NCBI RefSeq assembly: GCF_014199915.1
Contig: NZ_JACHOO010000003.1
Coordinates: 449,690 to 513,689, forward strand
Reading direction: 5' to 3'
DNA length: 64,000 bases
Origin: Prosthecomicrobium pneumaticum
GTDB taxonomy: Bacteria; Pseudomonadota; Alphaproteobacteria; Rhizobiales; Kaistiaceae
In this document: one piece after another, positions 56,261 through 64,000 of the stretch
How positions within the stretch are numbered: position 1 is the stretch's first letter
Layout of the letters: each line of letters opens with the position of its first letter
Program-made: the position numbers and the translations under genes
The notes under the pieces: model-generated
What the model was told of the DNA's origin: nothing
Seen by the model: the letters and a program-made list of their open reading frames with translations, nothing else
Database searches by the model: none

Positions 56261-58402
56261 TCACGCGCGCTCGCCCTCGACGATCCGGCGGAGCGCGGCG
56301 AAGTCGAGCCGGGCGGTCGCATCGGCGAGCGCGGCGTGGAGCGCCGTCTCGTCCGGATGGGCGGCGCGGAAGGCTTCCAGCCAGTCTTCTATGTCGCTCA
56401 GCGCGCCCGCCTCGATCAGCGCGCCGAGCGGCGCCAGACGGGGATCGGCGGGCGGGTCACGGGCGGGCGGGGCCGGGGTCGCGCCGTCCGCCTCGTCGCC
56501 GGGCGCGGGTTCGACGGCGACCGAGAAGCGGAACCGGCTGCCGCCTTCGGGCGGGCTCTCGAGGGCGATCTCGCCGCCCATCAGCGTCACCAGCTGCCGG
56601 CTGAGGGCGAGGCCGATGCCGGCGCCTTCGTCGGGTTGCGCCCGCCCGGCCTCGCCCCGCACGAAGGGCTCGAAGATGCGGCCGCGCTCCTCCGGGCCGA
56701 TGCCCGGGCCGGTGTCGCCGACCGCGAATCGCGCCCGGCGCGGCGCGCCGCCGGCGTCCCGGTCGATCGCGACATCGAGGGTGATCCGTCCGGATTCGGT
56801 GTAGCGCGCGGCGTTGCCGACGAGATTGTCGAGCACCTGCCTGAGCCGCCGGGCGTCGACCACCACCCGTTCCGGCAGGTCCGGCTCGACCTCCATCCTG
56901 AAGCGGTTGGCCCGCGCAGCGGCCGCCACCTCGCCGGCGCGCCGCACGTCCTCGAGCAGCGCCGACAGCCGCACCGGCGCCGGCGACAGCGCGAGCTGGC
57001 CGACCTCGCTGCGCGAGAAATCGAGCAGTTCGTCGACCATGATGAGCAGGCGCCGGCTCTCGCGTTCGATCGTCGCCGCGGCTTCGAGCGGCGTCGTGCG
57101 CCCGCTGCCGCGGCCGAGCAACAGCGAGAAGCCGAGAATCGCATTGAGCGGGGCACGCAGCTCATGGCTCATCTGCGCCATCAGCCGCATCCGCGCGAGC
57201 GCCTCGGAGCGGATCTGCACGGCGTTCCGCCGCAGGCTCTCCGATTGCTCGATCACGCCGATCAGAATGCTCGGCGCGACGAGGACGAAGCACCACGAAA
57301 AGCCGATCTGGTAGAGCAGGGAGGGGGTCGCGAGGCCGAAGGCCGACCCCATCCGGTAGAGGAGGACGACGGCGAGCACGGCATAGGAGAAGAGGAGGTA
57401 GCGCGCCGGCCGGATGCCCGAGCGCCAGGCGTGGAGGAAGAGCAGGATGGCGACGGAGATGATGGCGATCGCGGCGAGCGCCTGAACCGGCGCCGCCGTG
57501 CCATAGCGCACCAGGCAGGCATAGCCGGTTGCGACGATCATTACCACGAGCAGCACGGTGAGCACGCGGGAGAGCGGGTGGAGGCGGCTCCCGGGCGGCA
57601 GGAAGGCCCGCACGAACAGAATGAAGAAGAGACAGCTCGCCCCGCTCGCGAGCGATTGCACGCGGATGTCGAAGGGCAGCGGCGGCGGCCAGAGCGTCGC
57701 CGGCAGGAAGCCGGTATAGCTCGCATCCATGACGACGATGGCGAGCTGGCTCGCCGCGAAATAGAGATAGACCCGCTCGCGCAGCCGTCCGTAGAGGAAG
57801 AGGGTCAGCGCTGCGGCGAGCAGGAGGGCGCCGATCGCGACCGCCTGGACCAGCCGCGTCGTGTGGCTGCGCTCGCGATAGGTGTCGGGCCGCCACAGCG
57901 TCGGCGTCAGGTCGATCGATGTCTCGGAGGAGACCGCAACATAGAGCGCGGCCTCCGAGCGCGCGGCGAGACGGAGCGGAAACACCGCGTCGGCGGTCGC
58001 GAGCGGCTTCGCGGCCATCGCTATGCGGGTGCCGGAGGCGGTGGCGTGCCACCCCCCCGCCGGGTCGGGCGCATAGAGCGTCACCCGCTGCAGCCGGGGA
58101 TGCCCGATCGCCAGCCAGCGCTCGGTCTCCTCCGCGGCGGTGTTGCGGATGGTCAGGCGCAGCCAGTTGGTGTCGGCCGAGAAGCCGCGCGCCAGATCCG
58201 TTTTCGTCGAGACCGGCTCGAAAGCGCAGCCGCCCGCGGCCACGGCGGCGATGGCCAGGTCGGGCGGGGCCGCGCAGACCGCGAGATCGCGCGCGGCGAC
58301 CGGCTCGGCCGCGCCGGCCGGCATGGCCGGCAGCAGCGCGAGTGAAAGGAGGAGCGCGAGGAGACGGCCGAGAATACGAGCGGTGGCGCCTCGGCGGCTC
58401 AT
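56261..58402 (-). CDS. 7TM-DISM sensor histidine kinase
   Basis: A 713-residue membrane kinase. A signal peptide (about 1-32) is followed by a periplasmic 7TMR-DISMED2-like domain (about 40-180), then seven membrane helices (7TM-DISM, about 185-390), a HisKA domain (SHELRAPLNAILGFS, phospho-His at 413) and a HATPase domain (N box NLVGNAARYTE, G1 GDTGPGIG). A C-terminal tail of about 60 residues after the ATPase has EDWLEAFRAAHP. The stop overlaps the response-regulator gene by 4 bases (gene order: regulator, then kinase). Members sense carbohydrates or envelope signals; the ligand is not known. Confidence 0.92.
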   Translation of the reverse strand: MSRRGATARILGRLLALLLSLALLPAMPAGAAEPVAARDLAVCAAPPDLAIAAVAAGGCAFEPVSTKTDLARGFSADTNWLRLTIRNTAAEETERWLAIGHPRLQRVTLYAPDPAGGWHATASGTRIAMAAKPLATADAVFPLRLAARSEAALYVAVSSETSIDLTPTLWRPDTYRERSHTTRLVQAVAIGALLLAAALTLFLYGRLRERVYLYFAASQLAIVVMDASYTGFLPATLWPPPLPFDIRVQSLASGASCLFFILFVRAFLPPGSRLHPLSRVLTVLLVVMIVATGYACLVRYGTAAPVQALAAIAIISVAILLFLHAWRSGIRPARYLLFSYAVLAVVLLYRMGSAFGLATPSLLYQIGFSWCFVLVAPSILIGVIEQSESLRRNAVQIRSEALARMRLMAQMSHELRAPLNAILGFSLLLGRGSGRTTPLEAAATIERESRRLLIMVDELLDFSRSEVGQLALSPAPVRLSALLEDVRRAGEVAAAARANRFRMEVEPDLPERVVVDARRLRQVLDNLVGNAARYTESGRITLDVAIDRDAGGAPRRARFAVGDTGPGIGPEERGRIFEPFVRGEAGRAQPDEGAGIGLALSRQLVTLMGGEIALESPPEGGSRFRFSVAVEPAPGDEADGATPAPPARDPPADPRLAPLGALIEAGALSDIEDWLEAFRAAHPDETALHAALADATARLDFAALRRIVEGERA

Positions 58403-59241
58403 GGCACGGCCGGCGGGCCGGGCGGTTCGGCGGTATCGGACGACGCGTCCGGCATAGGGGCGCCTCCGTTGCGCAGGCGGATCGGGGCGCAGCCGTAGCG
58501 CTGCCGGAAGGCGCGGGAGAAGTTCGCCTGGTTGGAATAGCCGAGATGGGCGGCGATCTCGGCGATCGGCGTCTCCGTCTCGACGAGCAGCTCGCGGGCG
58601 AGACGCAGCCTTTCCTCGCGCAGCCAGGCGAAGACGGGCACGCCGAAGGCGGCATGGAACGCCTCGTTGAGACGCTTCTCATTGGTCCCGAGCATGCGGG
58701 CGGCCGCATCGGGGGAGGGCGGCGCACCGATCGCCCGGCGAAGGATCGCGGTCGCGCCCTCGACGAGCGTCGCGTCGCGGCGTGACAGGCCGGCCGGGCG
58801 CTCCGGCTCCGCACCGGCGTCGTCCGGGGCGGCGCCGCGCAGCCGCCGCGCGATGTCGAGATGGATGCGCACCCGGGCGAGCACTTCCGCTTCGTCGAAC
58901 GGCTTGGCGATGTAGTCGACGGCACCGAGCTCCAGCCCTTCGAGCCGGCGTTCGCGTTCCGTGGCGGACGAGAGGAAGATCACCGGAATGTCCCGTGTGC
59001 GCGGATTGCTCTTCAGTCGCCGGCAGGTGCCGAAGCCGTCGAGCCCGGGCATGCCGATGTCGAGCAGGATCAGGGAGGGCAGCACGAGCTCGGCCCGACG
59101 GTAGCCTTCGAGGCCGTCAAAGGCGAGATAGACGCGCAGGCCGAAATCCGAAAGCGTATCGACGAGCACCCGCAGGTCCACCGTCGAATCGTCGATCAGC
59201 AGGATCGAGGCTTCCTCTCCTGCCGCCGTCTGCACCGCCAT
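58399..59241 (-). CDS. Response regulator with AraC-type DNA-binding domain
   Basis: A 280-residue regulator: receiver domain at residues 10-130 (acidic pair D17-D18, phospho-Asp D61 in LILLDIGMPGLDG, Lys in YIAKPFDEAEVL) and an AraC-type double HTH at about 170-262 (PIAEIAAHLGYSNQANFSRA, then FRQRYG). It is the upstream gene of the kinase, with a 4-base overlap. It probably activates nearby genes; the divergent autotransporter at 59590 is an obvious candidate target. Confidence 0.92.
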   Translation of the reverse strand: MAVQTAAGEEASILLIDDSTVDLRVLVDTLSDFGLRVYLAFDGLEGYRRAELVLPSLILLDIGMPGLDGFGTCRRLKSNPRTRDIPVIFLSSATERERRLEGLELGAVDYIAKPFDEAEVLARVRIHLDIARRLRGAAPDDAGAEPERPAGLSRRDATLVEGATAILRRAIGAPPSPDAAARMLGTNEKRLNEAFHAAFGVPVFAWLREERLRLARELLVETETPIAEIAAHLGYSNQANFSRAFRQRYGCAPIRLRNGGAPMPDASSDTAEPPGPPAVP

Positions 59242-59589
59242 GCCACGCCCCCCGGCGCTCGCCTCACCCCCCTTCCGGACCGTATCCGACGAAGGACTGC
59301 GAGACCCTGCCGCGAAAAAATCCGCTTCATGACAAGAAACGGCGTCTCCACGACAAGTCGATGATCCCTATTCCGGATGATCCTCTCCCGTCAATGCCGC
59401 CTCGAAAGGGGCGGCGGCGCATGCGGCGGGGAAAGACCGCGCCGCGACTCGGGCAGTCGTGTTCGGCCGCTGTGCCGGGTGCGACATGAGGATGGACGAG
59501 CGACGGTTCGCCGGGGGGCGGTCGGCTGCTCGGCGGTGGGGAGCCTGTGAAAGGCTGCAGCCCTCGCCGCGAGTCGTGAAGGGGCGGAC
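59242..59589 (+). other. Divergent intergenic region
   Basis: A 348-base gap between the response regulator and the autotransporter. It holds no gene. AT-rich patches at 59330-59390 (CGACAAGTCGATG) could carry promoters; a repeated GACAAG is seen at 59327 and 59351. No operator is identified. Confidence 0.4.
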
Positions 59590-61881
59590 ATGGCGTCGAC
59601 GAATGGAAGCGGCGCCCGGCGGAGCGCCGGGCGGATCGGGGGCGCGGCGCTCGCCGTCCTGCTGGCGACGAGCATTCTGACGCCGGCGTCGTCGGCGGAG
59701 CTGGCGACCAATCCCTTGTCGGGATTTTCGCTGGACTCTGATCAGTCGCAACTTCTGTTCTACATCTCGGCGCTGTTCCGGCCGTCGGTGCTGGCGCGTG
59801 ACGGCAGCGTCGCCCTCGTCTGGACGGGTCCTGAAGAAGCGCGCACCTTCGGCCTGTGGGACGGAGGTGAGCCGCGGCCGATCACCGTGTCGGACTATCC
59901 CTTTTACGGCATCGGCCTGTCCGATGACGGCTCCCGTTACTTCGGTACCGTGAACGATGCGGCGGCGTTCGACTCGGCCGTGTTCTTCGACGGGACATCC
60001 TTCGTCCCGCTCGGCAGGCTGACCTCGCCGAGCACGAAAAGCGGGGACGAGCCCTGGGCGCTGAGCGGCGACGGCAGCGTGATCGTCGGCGGGGCGTATT
60101 CGGCTAGTGTCGGCGACGGCGTCACATCAGTACCGGTCTACTGGGAAGCGGACGGAACCATCCATCAACTCTATACGACGAGTGGTGCCGGCGTGGCATG
60201 GCGGGTTTCGTATGACGGCACATATGCTTTCGGCTCGTCGGACGATGGAATCTATCGATGGGATATCCCCGGCGGAACGTGGGATATCTATGGCGATGCC
60301 GACTATCAGAGCGACACCTCTACTCTCGGAACATCGCTCGCCGTGGCAGCAATCGACCATGACGGCGCGCACATGACGGGTTACGCGCTGCTCGAGAGCG
60401 CGGCCAAGCCCTTCGTGTGGTCCCTTTCGGACGGCTTCGAGCAGATCGCTCTGCCCGATGGCTTCGAGGCCGGCATGGGCATGCTGATGTCGCGCGACGG
60501 CGATGTCGTGGGCGGCATCATGTCCGGGACGGCCGGCAACGACATCACCAGCCTCGTCGAGCCGCACGCCTACCGCTGGACGGAGGCGGGCGGCGTGGTC
60601 GACATCTCGGTCGATCGGGCCGAGCGGACGGGCACCTACAGCGATGTCGTGACCGGCATGTCGGACGATGGCTCCGTGATCGTCGGCATCACATCGACCG
60701 GGACCTCACTGACGAACGTCGAAAGTATCAGTGACTGGGCTGCCTTCCGTTGGTCGGTCGCGGAGGGCTGGCAGACCGTCGCGGATTACTTCACCGGCAA
60801 GGGGATCGACATCACCGGCATGAGCTTCCTGGCGATCGGCAGCCCGGTGCTGTTGACGAATGCGATCTCCGCCGACGGCACGGTCATGGTCGGCATGGGC
60901 ACGATCGCCGAAGGCAGCGACCCGCCTGTGGCGATGACGTGGCTGTCGCGCTGCGGCGGTGGCTACGAATGCGGCGTGACGACGGTTGACGGGGTCTATC
61001 GCTCGGTCGAGAGCGTCGGGGCGAGCGGGGAGACCGCCAATCTCCATGTCGACGATCTGTTCGACACGGTCTCGCACGCGCTCGCCGGCCCGGTCGGTAA
61101 GAACGGCTCGGCCTATGCCTACGGGTCCTTCGACACCGACCCGATGGCGGGCGGCGGCGTCGGCTTCGACGTCCGCCTCTCCGACACGGTGACGGCGGGC
61201 TTCCTCGTCGATCAGTCGGTGCTCGATACCGATCTCGCCTATGACGGCTGGTCGTCCTTCGACGCCACCTCGGTCGTCGCCAAGATCGCCGGCCGTCCGG
61301 CGGCGGGCTTCGTCTGGGAGGCCGGCCTCGCCGCCGCCTGGCTCGATGGCGACGTGAAGCGCGGCTATCTGAACGGCGTCGATCCGGTCACCTCGCGCGG
61401 CGACACCTCGGGCTACACGCTCGGCGCCTCGGCGACGCTCGGCTGGCGCTTCGCCCTGCCGGCGCCGGCGACGAGCCTGACGCCTTACGCGACCTACACC
61501 GTCATGCAGAGCGATTTCGACGGCTGGACGGAGACGAACGGGCCGTTCCCGGCGGTGATCTCGGGCTTCACGACGACGACGCAGCTGATCCGCGCCGGGC
61601 TCGAACTGGAGCATCGCTTCGCGGCCGGCCCGACGGCGCGGCTCGGCCTTGCCGGCGTGCACCGCGAGACGGATGGCGACACGATCGCCTTCGACCTGCC
61701 GGGCCTGTTCGGCGGCACGGTGGAGGGCGATGTCGGCGCGGCGAACTGGCTCGAGACGAGCCTCGCCTTCGACGTGCCGTTCGGCGCCTCGGTGAGCGGG
61801 CTCGCCAAGGTGACCGGCCGGCTGCCCGACGAGGGCGATGCGAGCGTCGCCGGCCATATCGGCCTCAAGATCGCCTACTGA
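59590..61881 (+). CDS. Autotransporter with HAF-repeat passenger
   Basis: A 763-residue autotransporter. A signal region lies at about 15-36 (ending TPASSAE). The passenger (about 37-455) has repeated segments such as SGDGSVIVGGAYS and MSDDGSVIVGIT, typical of HAF repeats and a beta-propeller-like fold. A Cys pair (RCGGGYECGV, about 455-464) marks the junction. The C-terminal third is an autotransporter barrel (GSFDTDPMAGGGVGFDVRLS onward) that ends in an aromatic residue (KIAY), as porin-like barrels do. It is divergent from the two-component pair and followed by a second copy. Confidence 0.9.
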   Translation: MASTNGSGARRSAGRIGGAALAVLLATSILTPASSAELATNPLSGFSLDSDQSQLLFYISALFRPSVLARDGSVALVWTGPEEARTFGLWDGGEPRPITVSDYPFYGIGLSDDGSRYFGTVNDAAAFDSAVFFDGTSFVPLGRLTSPSTKSGDEPWALSGDGSVIVGGAYSASVGDGVTSVPVYWEADGTIHQLYTTSGAGVAWRVSYDGTYAFGSSDDGIYRWDIPGGTWDIYGDADYQSDTSTLGTSLAVAAIDHDGAHMTGYALLESAAKPFVWSLSDGFEQIALPDGFEAGMGMLMSRDGDVVGGIMSGTAGNDITSLVEPHAYRWTEAGGVVDISVDRAERTGTYSDVVTGMSDDGSVIVGITSTGTSLTNVESISDWAAFRWSVAEGWQTVADYFTGKGIDITGMSFLAIGSPVLLTNAISADGTVMVGMGTIAEGSDPPVAMTWLSRCGGGYECGVTTVDGVYRSVESVGASGETANLHVDDLFDTVSHALAGPVGKNGSAYAYGSFDTDPMAGGGVGFDVRLSDTVTAGFLVDQSVLDTDLAYDGWSSFDATSVVAKIAGRPAAGFVWEAGLAAAWLDGDVKRGYLNGVDPVTSRGDTSGYTLGASATLGWRFALPAPATSLTPYATYTVMQSDFDGWTETNGPFPAVISGFTTTTQLIRAGLELEHRFAAGPTARLGLAGVHRETDGDTIAFDLPGLFGGTVEGDVGAANWLETSLAFDVPFGASVSGLAKVTGRLPDEGDASVAGHIGLKIAY

Positions 61882-61887
61882 CCAAAC

Positions 61888-61915
61888 GCGCGGGCGGCCC
61901 GCCGGCCGCCCGCGC
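61888..61915 (+). terminator. Hairpin after the first autotransporter
   Basis: GCGCGGGCGGC (61888-61898) and its complement (61905-61915) form a perfect 11-bp stem with a 6-base loop, 6 bases after the stop. There is no T-tract, so it may not be a full terminator. The rest of the gap, 61916-62433, holds no recognisable gene or repeat. Confidence 0.55.
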
Positions 61916-62433
61916 CATCCCGCACAAGCCCTCGCCGGCTTCGCCCGTCTCTCGCGGGCGCCTATGTTCTTTCGACCGGCGCTCCGCCGCCGCTCGACCG
62001 GGACGGGCGGGCCTCTCCTCGCGTGTGTCCGTCCCGCCGCACCGTCGGCTCTCCGCTCCGCCCGTGTCTTCCCCTTGCTCCGCTCCCGCCCTTGACGGGC
62101 GTGGCGTCCGCCTCGCGCCGCGACGCCCGCCGCCGGCAACGCTGAGTGGTGGCTGCATAAAAAGCCGCCCGAGGACAAGCGGCGGCCGCCCGGCGAAAGG
62201 CAGACCCTCGCATTTCTCACCATGATCGGCGCTCGACACTTCGCTCGGGGGCGACCGAAGGCGTCCGCAGGCCGGGACATCCCACCCGGCCGTGCCCGCA
62301 TCGTTGCCCCCGGGCGGGGTGGCGAGAGGTGGAAGGAACGAGGGGCGGACCGCGGGGCGGCCGGGTCCTCTCCGCGACGGGCGCTGCCGCCGCAAGGCCG
62401 GCGCCCCTCCGGTGCATCGAGGGGGTTTGGGAC

Positions 62434-64000
62434 ATGACGACGATGAGGGGTACCCGCGGATCGCGCGGGACCGCGCTGCGGTTCGGCGGACTGGCCGGCG
62501 CGCTGCTGCTCGCGACGACGAGCCTGACGCCGGCTTGGTCGGAGGAGCTCCATACGAGCGTCTTCAACGACGTCTCACCCGCTGACATCATCATGATGAG
62601 CGTCTACCTGCCGCCCCTGCTGGCGCGCGACGGCAGCCGGGCGGTGATCCAGTCGTCGGGGGACGGGGTGGCCTGGTGGGATGGCGGAACGCCGGTGCCG
62701 TTCGGCCTGCCCGGCCGGGAGAGCGATACGGTCACGCCGGTGGCGCTGTCCGACGATGGCGACACTCTGGTGGGCATGGTCGGCAGCGGCCCCACGCAGT
62801 CCCGCTTCCGGTTCGACGGCACCACGCTCACTCTGCTCGAAACCTTCGCGACCCCGAGCACGAACTATCTGGATGCCATCGCGGCGGCGAGCGGCGATGC
62901 CAATGTGATCGTCGGCCGGGCCTATAACAGTGCGGAAGCGCTCGCCGCGCAGAACGTTCCCGTCTACTGGGATTCGACCGGCGCGATCCATGCGCTCGAT
63001 GCCGGCATCTGGACGTATGGCGAAGCGAACCTCGTCTCCGGCAACGGCGAGGTCATCTATGGACGTCTGGGTGCGCCGACCACCGAGCTCGCGCGCTGGC
63101 AGACCGATAGCGGCGCGCTGCAGACGCTCACGAAGGCGGCATTCCTGAGCGATACGGGAAACACGGCTTCGGACCTCTGGGCCTCGGCGACCAATTACGA
63201 CGGCTCGCGGCTGACCGGTTACTTTGTGGGCGAAGGCAGTCGCCCCTTCCTCTGGTCGGACACGGACGGCTTCCGCGATCTCGGCATGCTCGACGGCTTC
63301 GATAGCGGCTTCGGCGCGCTGATGTCGCGCTCGGGCGATGTCGTCGCCGGCTACATGCAGACGGGCGACTTCGGCGTCATCACCTCGACGCACGCCTTCC
63401 GCTGGACCGATGCGGACGGGCTGGTCGACATCTCGATCGACCGTGCGGAGCGCACGGGCAGCTATCAGGACCTGATGGGCGGCATGTCGGACGACGGCAC
63501 CGTGATCGTCGGCACCTCTCTTCAGACCGCCGATCTCTACCCGGAGATGACGACCGCGCCGCGCTCGGCCTTCCGCTGGTCCCTGGAGGACGGCTGGCAG
63601 ACCATGGCGGACTATTTCACCGGCAAGGGGATCGACGTCACCGGCATGAGCTTCCTGTCGGCCGGCGGCCTCTTCGGCACCCCCAGCGGCATCTCGGCCG
63701 ACGGCAACGTCATGGTGGGTAACGGCTCCTATGACGATGGCGTCAACAACCCCGTGTTCATCTTCTGGCTGTCGCGCTGCGGCGACGGCGACGAATGCGG
63801 CGTGACGACGGTTGACGGGGTCTACCGGTCGGTGGAGAGCGTCGGGGCGAGCGGGGAGACCGCCAATCTCCATGTCGACGACCTGTTCGACACGGTCTCG
63901 CACGCGCTCGCCGGCCCGGTCGGCAAGAACGGCTCGGCCTATGCCTACGGGTCCTTCGACACCGACCCGATGGCGGGCGGCGGCGTCGGGCTCGACTTCC
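62434..64000 (+). CDS. Second autotransporter, cut by the window edge
   Basis: The frame from ATG 62434 has no stop to the end of the window: 522 residues are seen. Signal region at about 14-36 (LATTSLTPAWSE), then an HAF-repeat passenger with GDANVIVGRAYN and MSDDGTVIVGTS, matching the first copy in order but with many changes. The Cys pair RCGDGDECGV and the segment into the barrel (YRSVESVGASGETANLHVDD) are nearly the same as in the first copy. The barrel itself lies outside the window. The two genes are a tandem duplication. Confidence 0.88.
   Translation, partial: MTTMRGTRGSRGTALRFGGLAGALLLATTSLTPAWSEELHTSVFNDVSPADIIMMSVYLPPLLARDGSRAVIQSSGDGVAWWDGGTPVPFGLPGRESDTVTPVALSDDGDTLVGMVGSGPTQSRFRFDGTTLTLLETFATPSTNYLDAIAAASGDANVIVGRAYNSAEALAAQNVPVYWDSTGAIHALDAGIWTYGEANLVSGNGEVIYGRLGAPTTELARWQTDSGALQTLTKAAFLSDTGNTASDLWASATNYDGSRLTGYFVGEGSRPFLWSDTDGFRDLGMLDGFDSGFGALMSRSGDVVAGYMQTGDFGVITSTHAFRWTDADGLVDISIDRAERTGSYQDLMGGMSDDGTVIVGTSLQTADLYPEMTTAPRSAFRWSLEDGWQTMADYFTGKGIDVTGMSFLSAGGLFGTPSGISADGNVMVGNGSYDDGVNNPVFIFWLSRCGDGDECGVTTVDGVYRSVESVGASGETANLHVDDLFDTVSHALAGPVGKNGSAYAYGSFDTDPMAGGGVGLDF

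Overview
The window looks like a chromosomal segment from a high-GC alphaproteobacterium of the order Hyphomicrobiales (Rhizobiales). The evidence is the run lrp-trxB-lsrB, the group carB-greA-lpsB, a mbfA ferritin gene with an Irr-type operator, DUF992, DUF1285 and DUF6111 proteins, and a Rhizobiales-type CCA-adding enzyme. The genus cannot be named from the sequence alone. There is one tRNA gene, no rRNA, and no CRISPR array. Most of the window is housekeeping DNA.

Layout. 1-5.1 kb: a leftward MoxR/DUF58/DUF4159 group and a rightward operon (DUF1285, CoA pyrophosphatase, DUF6111, CCA transferase) whose genes overlap by 4 bases. 5.2-13 kb: CorA, DUF992, an EF-G paralogue without the usual catalytic His, MsrP, a glutathione transferase and a PQQ-type sugar dehydrogenase. 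A strong candidate small RNA with an anti-Shine-Dalgarno loop lies at 10.35-10.49 kb. 13.5-18.5 kb: cardiolipin synthase, aspartate aminotransferase, then a two-gene AAA ATPase + DUF4276 cassette of lower GC that resembles a phage-defence pair. 18.6-27.7 kb: M3 peptidase, MFS pump, lytic transglycosylase, pncB, lsrB, trxB, lrp. 28.4-34.4 kb: LPS core genes (Kdo hydroxylase, LpsB), greA, carB. 34.6-44.5 kb: Zn peptidase, small membrane proteins, cspA, mbfA, rpoD, dnaG. 44.7-51.1 kb: a flavin-binding protein, a 2.4 kb array of composite repeats, YqeY, carA, a lipid-kinase-like gene and a SIMPL protein. 52.1-55.1 kb: a CAU-anticodon tRNA, then a small degenerate integrative element bounded by 171-bp direct repeats of a gfa gene 3' end. 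It carries an integrase remnant, a DUF4238 gene and an orphan gene. 55.3-64 kb: a SRPBCC/ArsR pair, a 7TM histidine kinase with an AraC-type response regulator, and two tandem autotransporters, the second cut by the window edge.

How parts may connect. lsrB, lpsB and the Kdo hydroxylase point to envelope and LPS control. The candidate small RNA has a palindrome just upstream of its -35 box, where a LysR activator such as the LsrB/VtlR protein encoded 15 kb away could bind; this link is inference. A family of palindromic repeats, with the same flanks but several alternative stems, fills intergenic gaps at 27.7-28.4, 45.2-47.5 and 51.5-51.7 kb. The most unusual loci are the gfa-targeted mini-island, the ATPase/DUF4276 pair, the small RNA and the repeat array.
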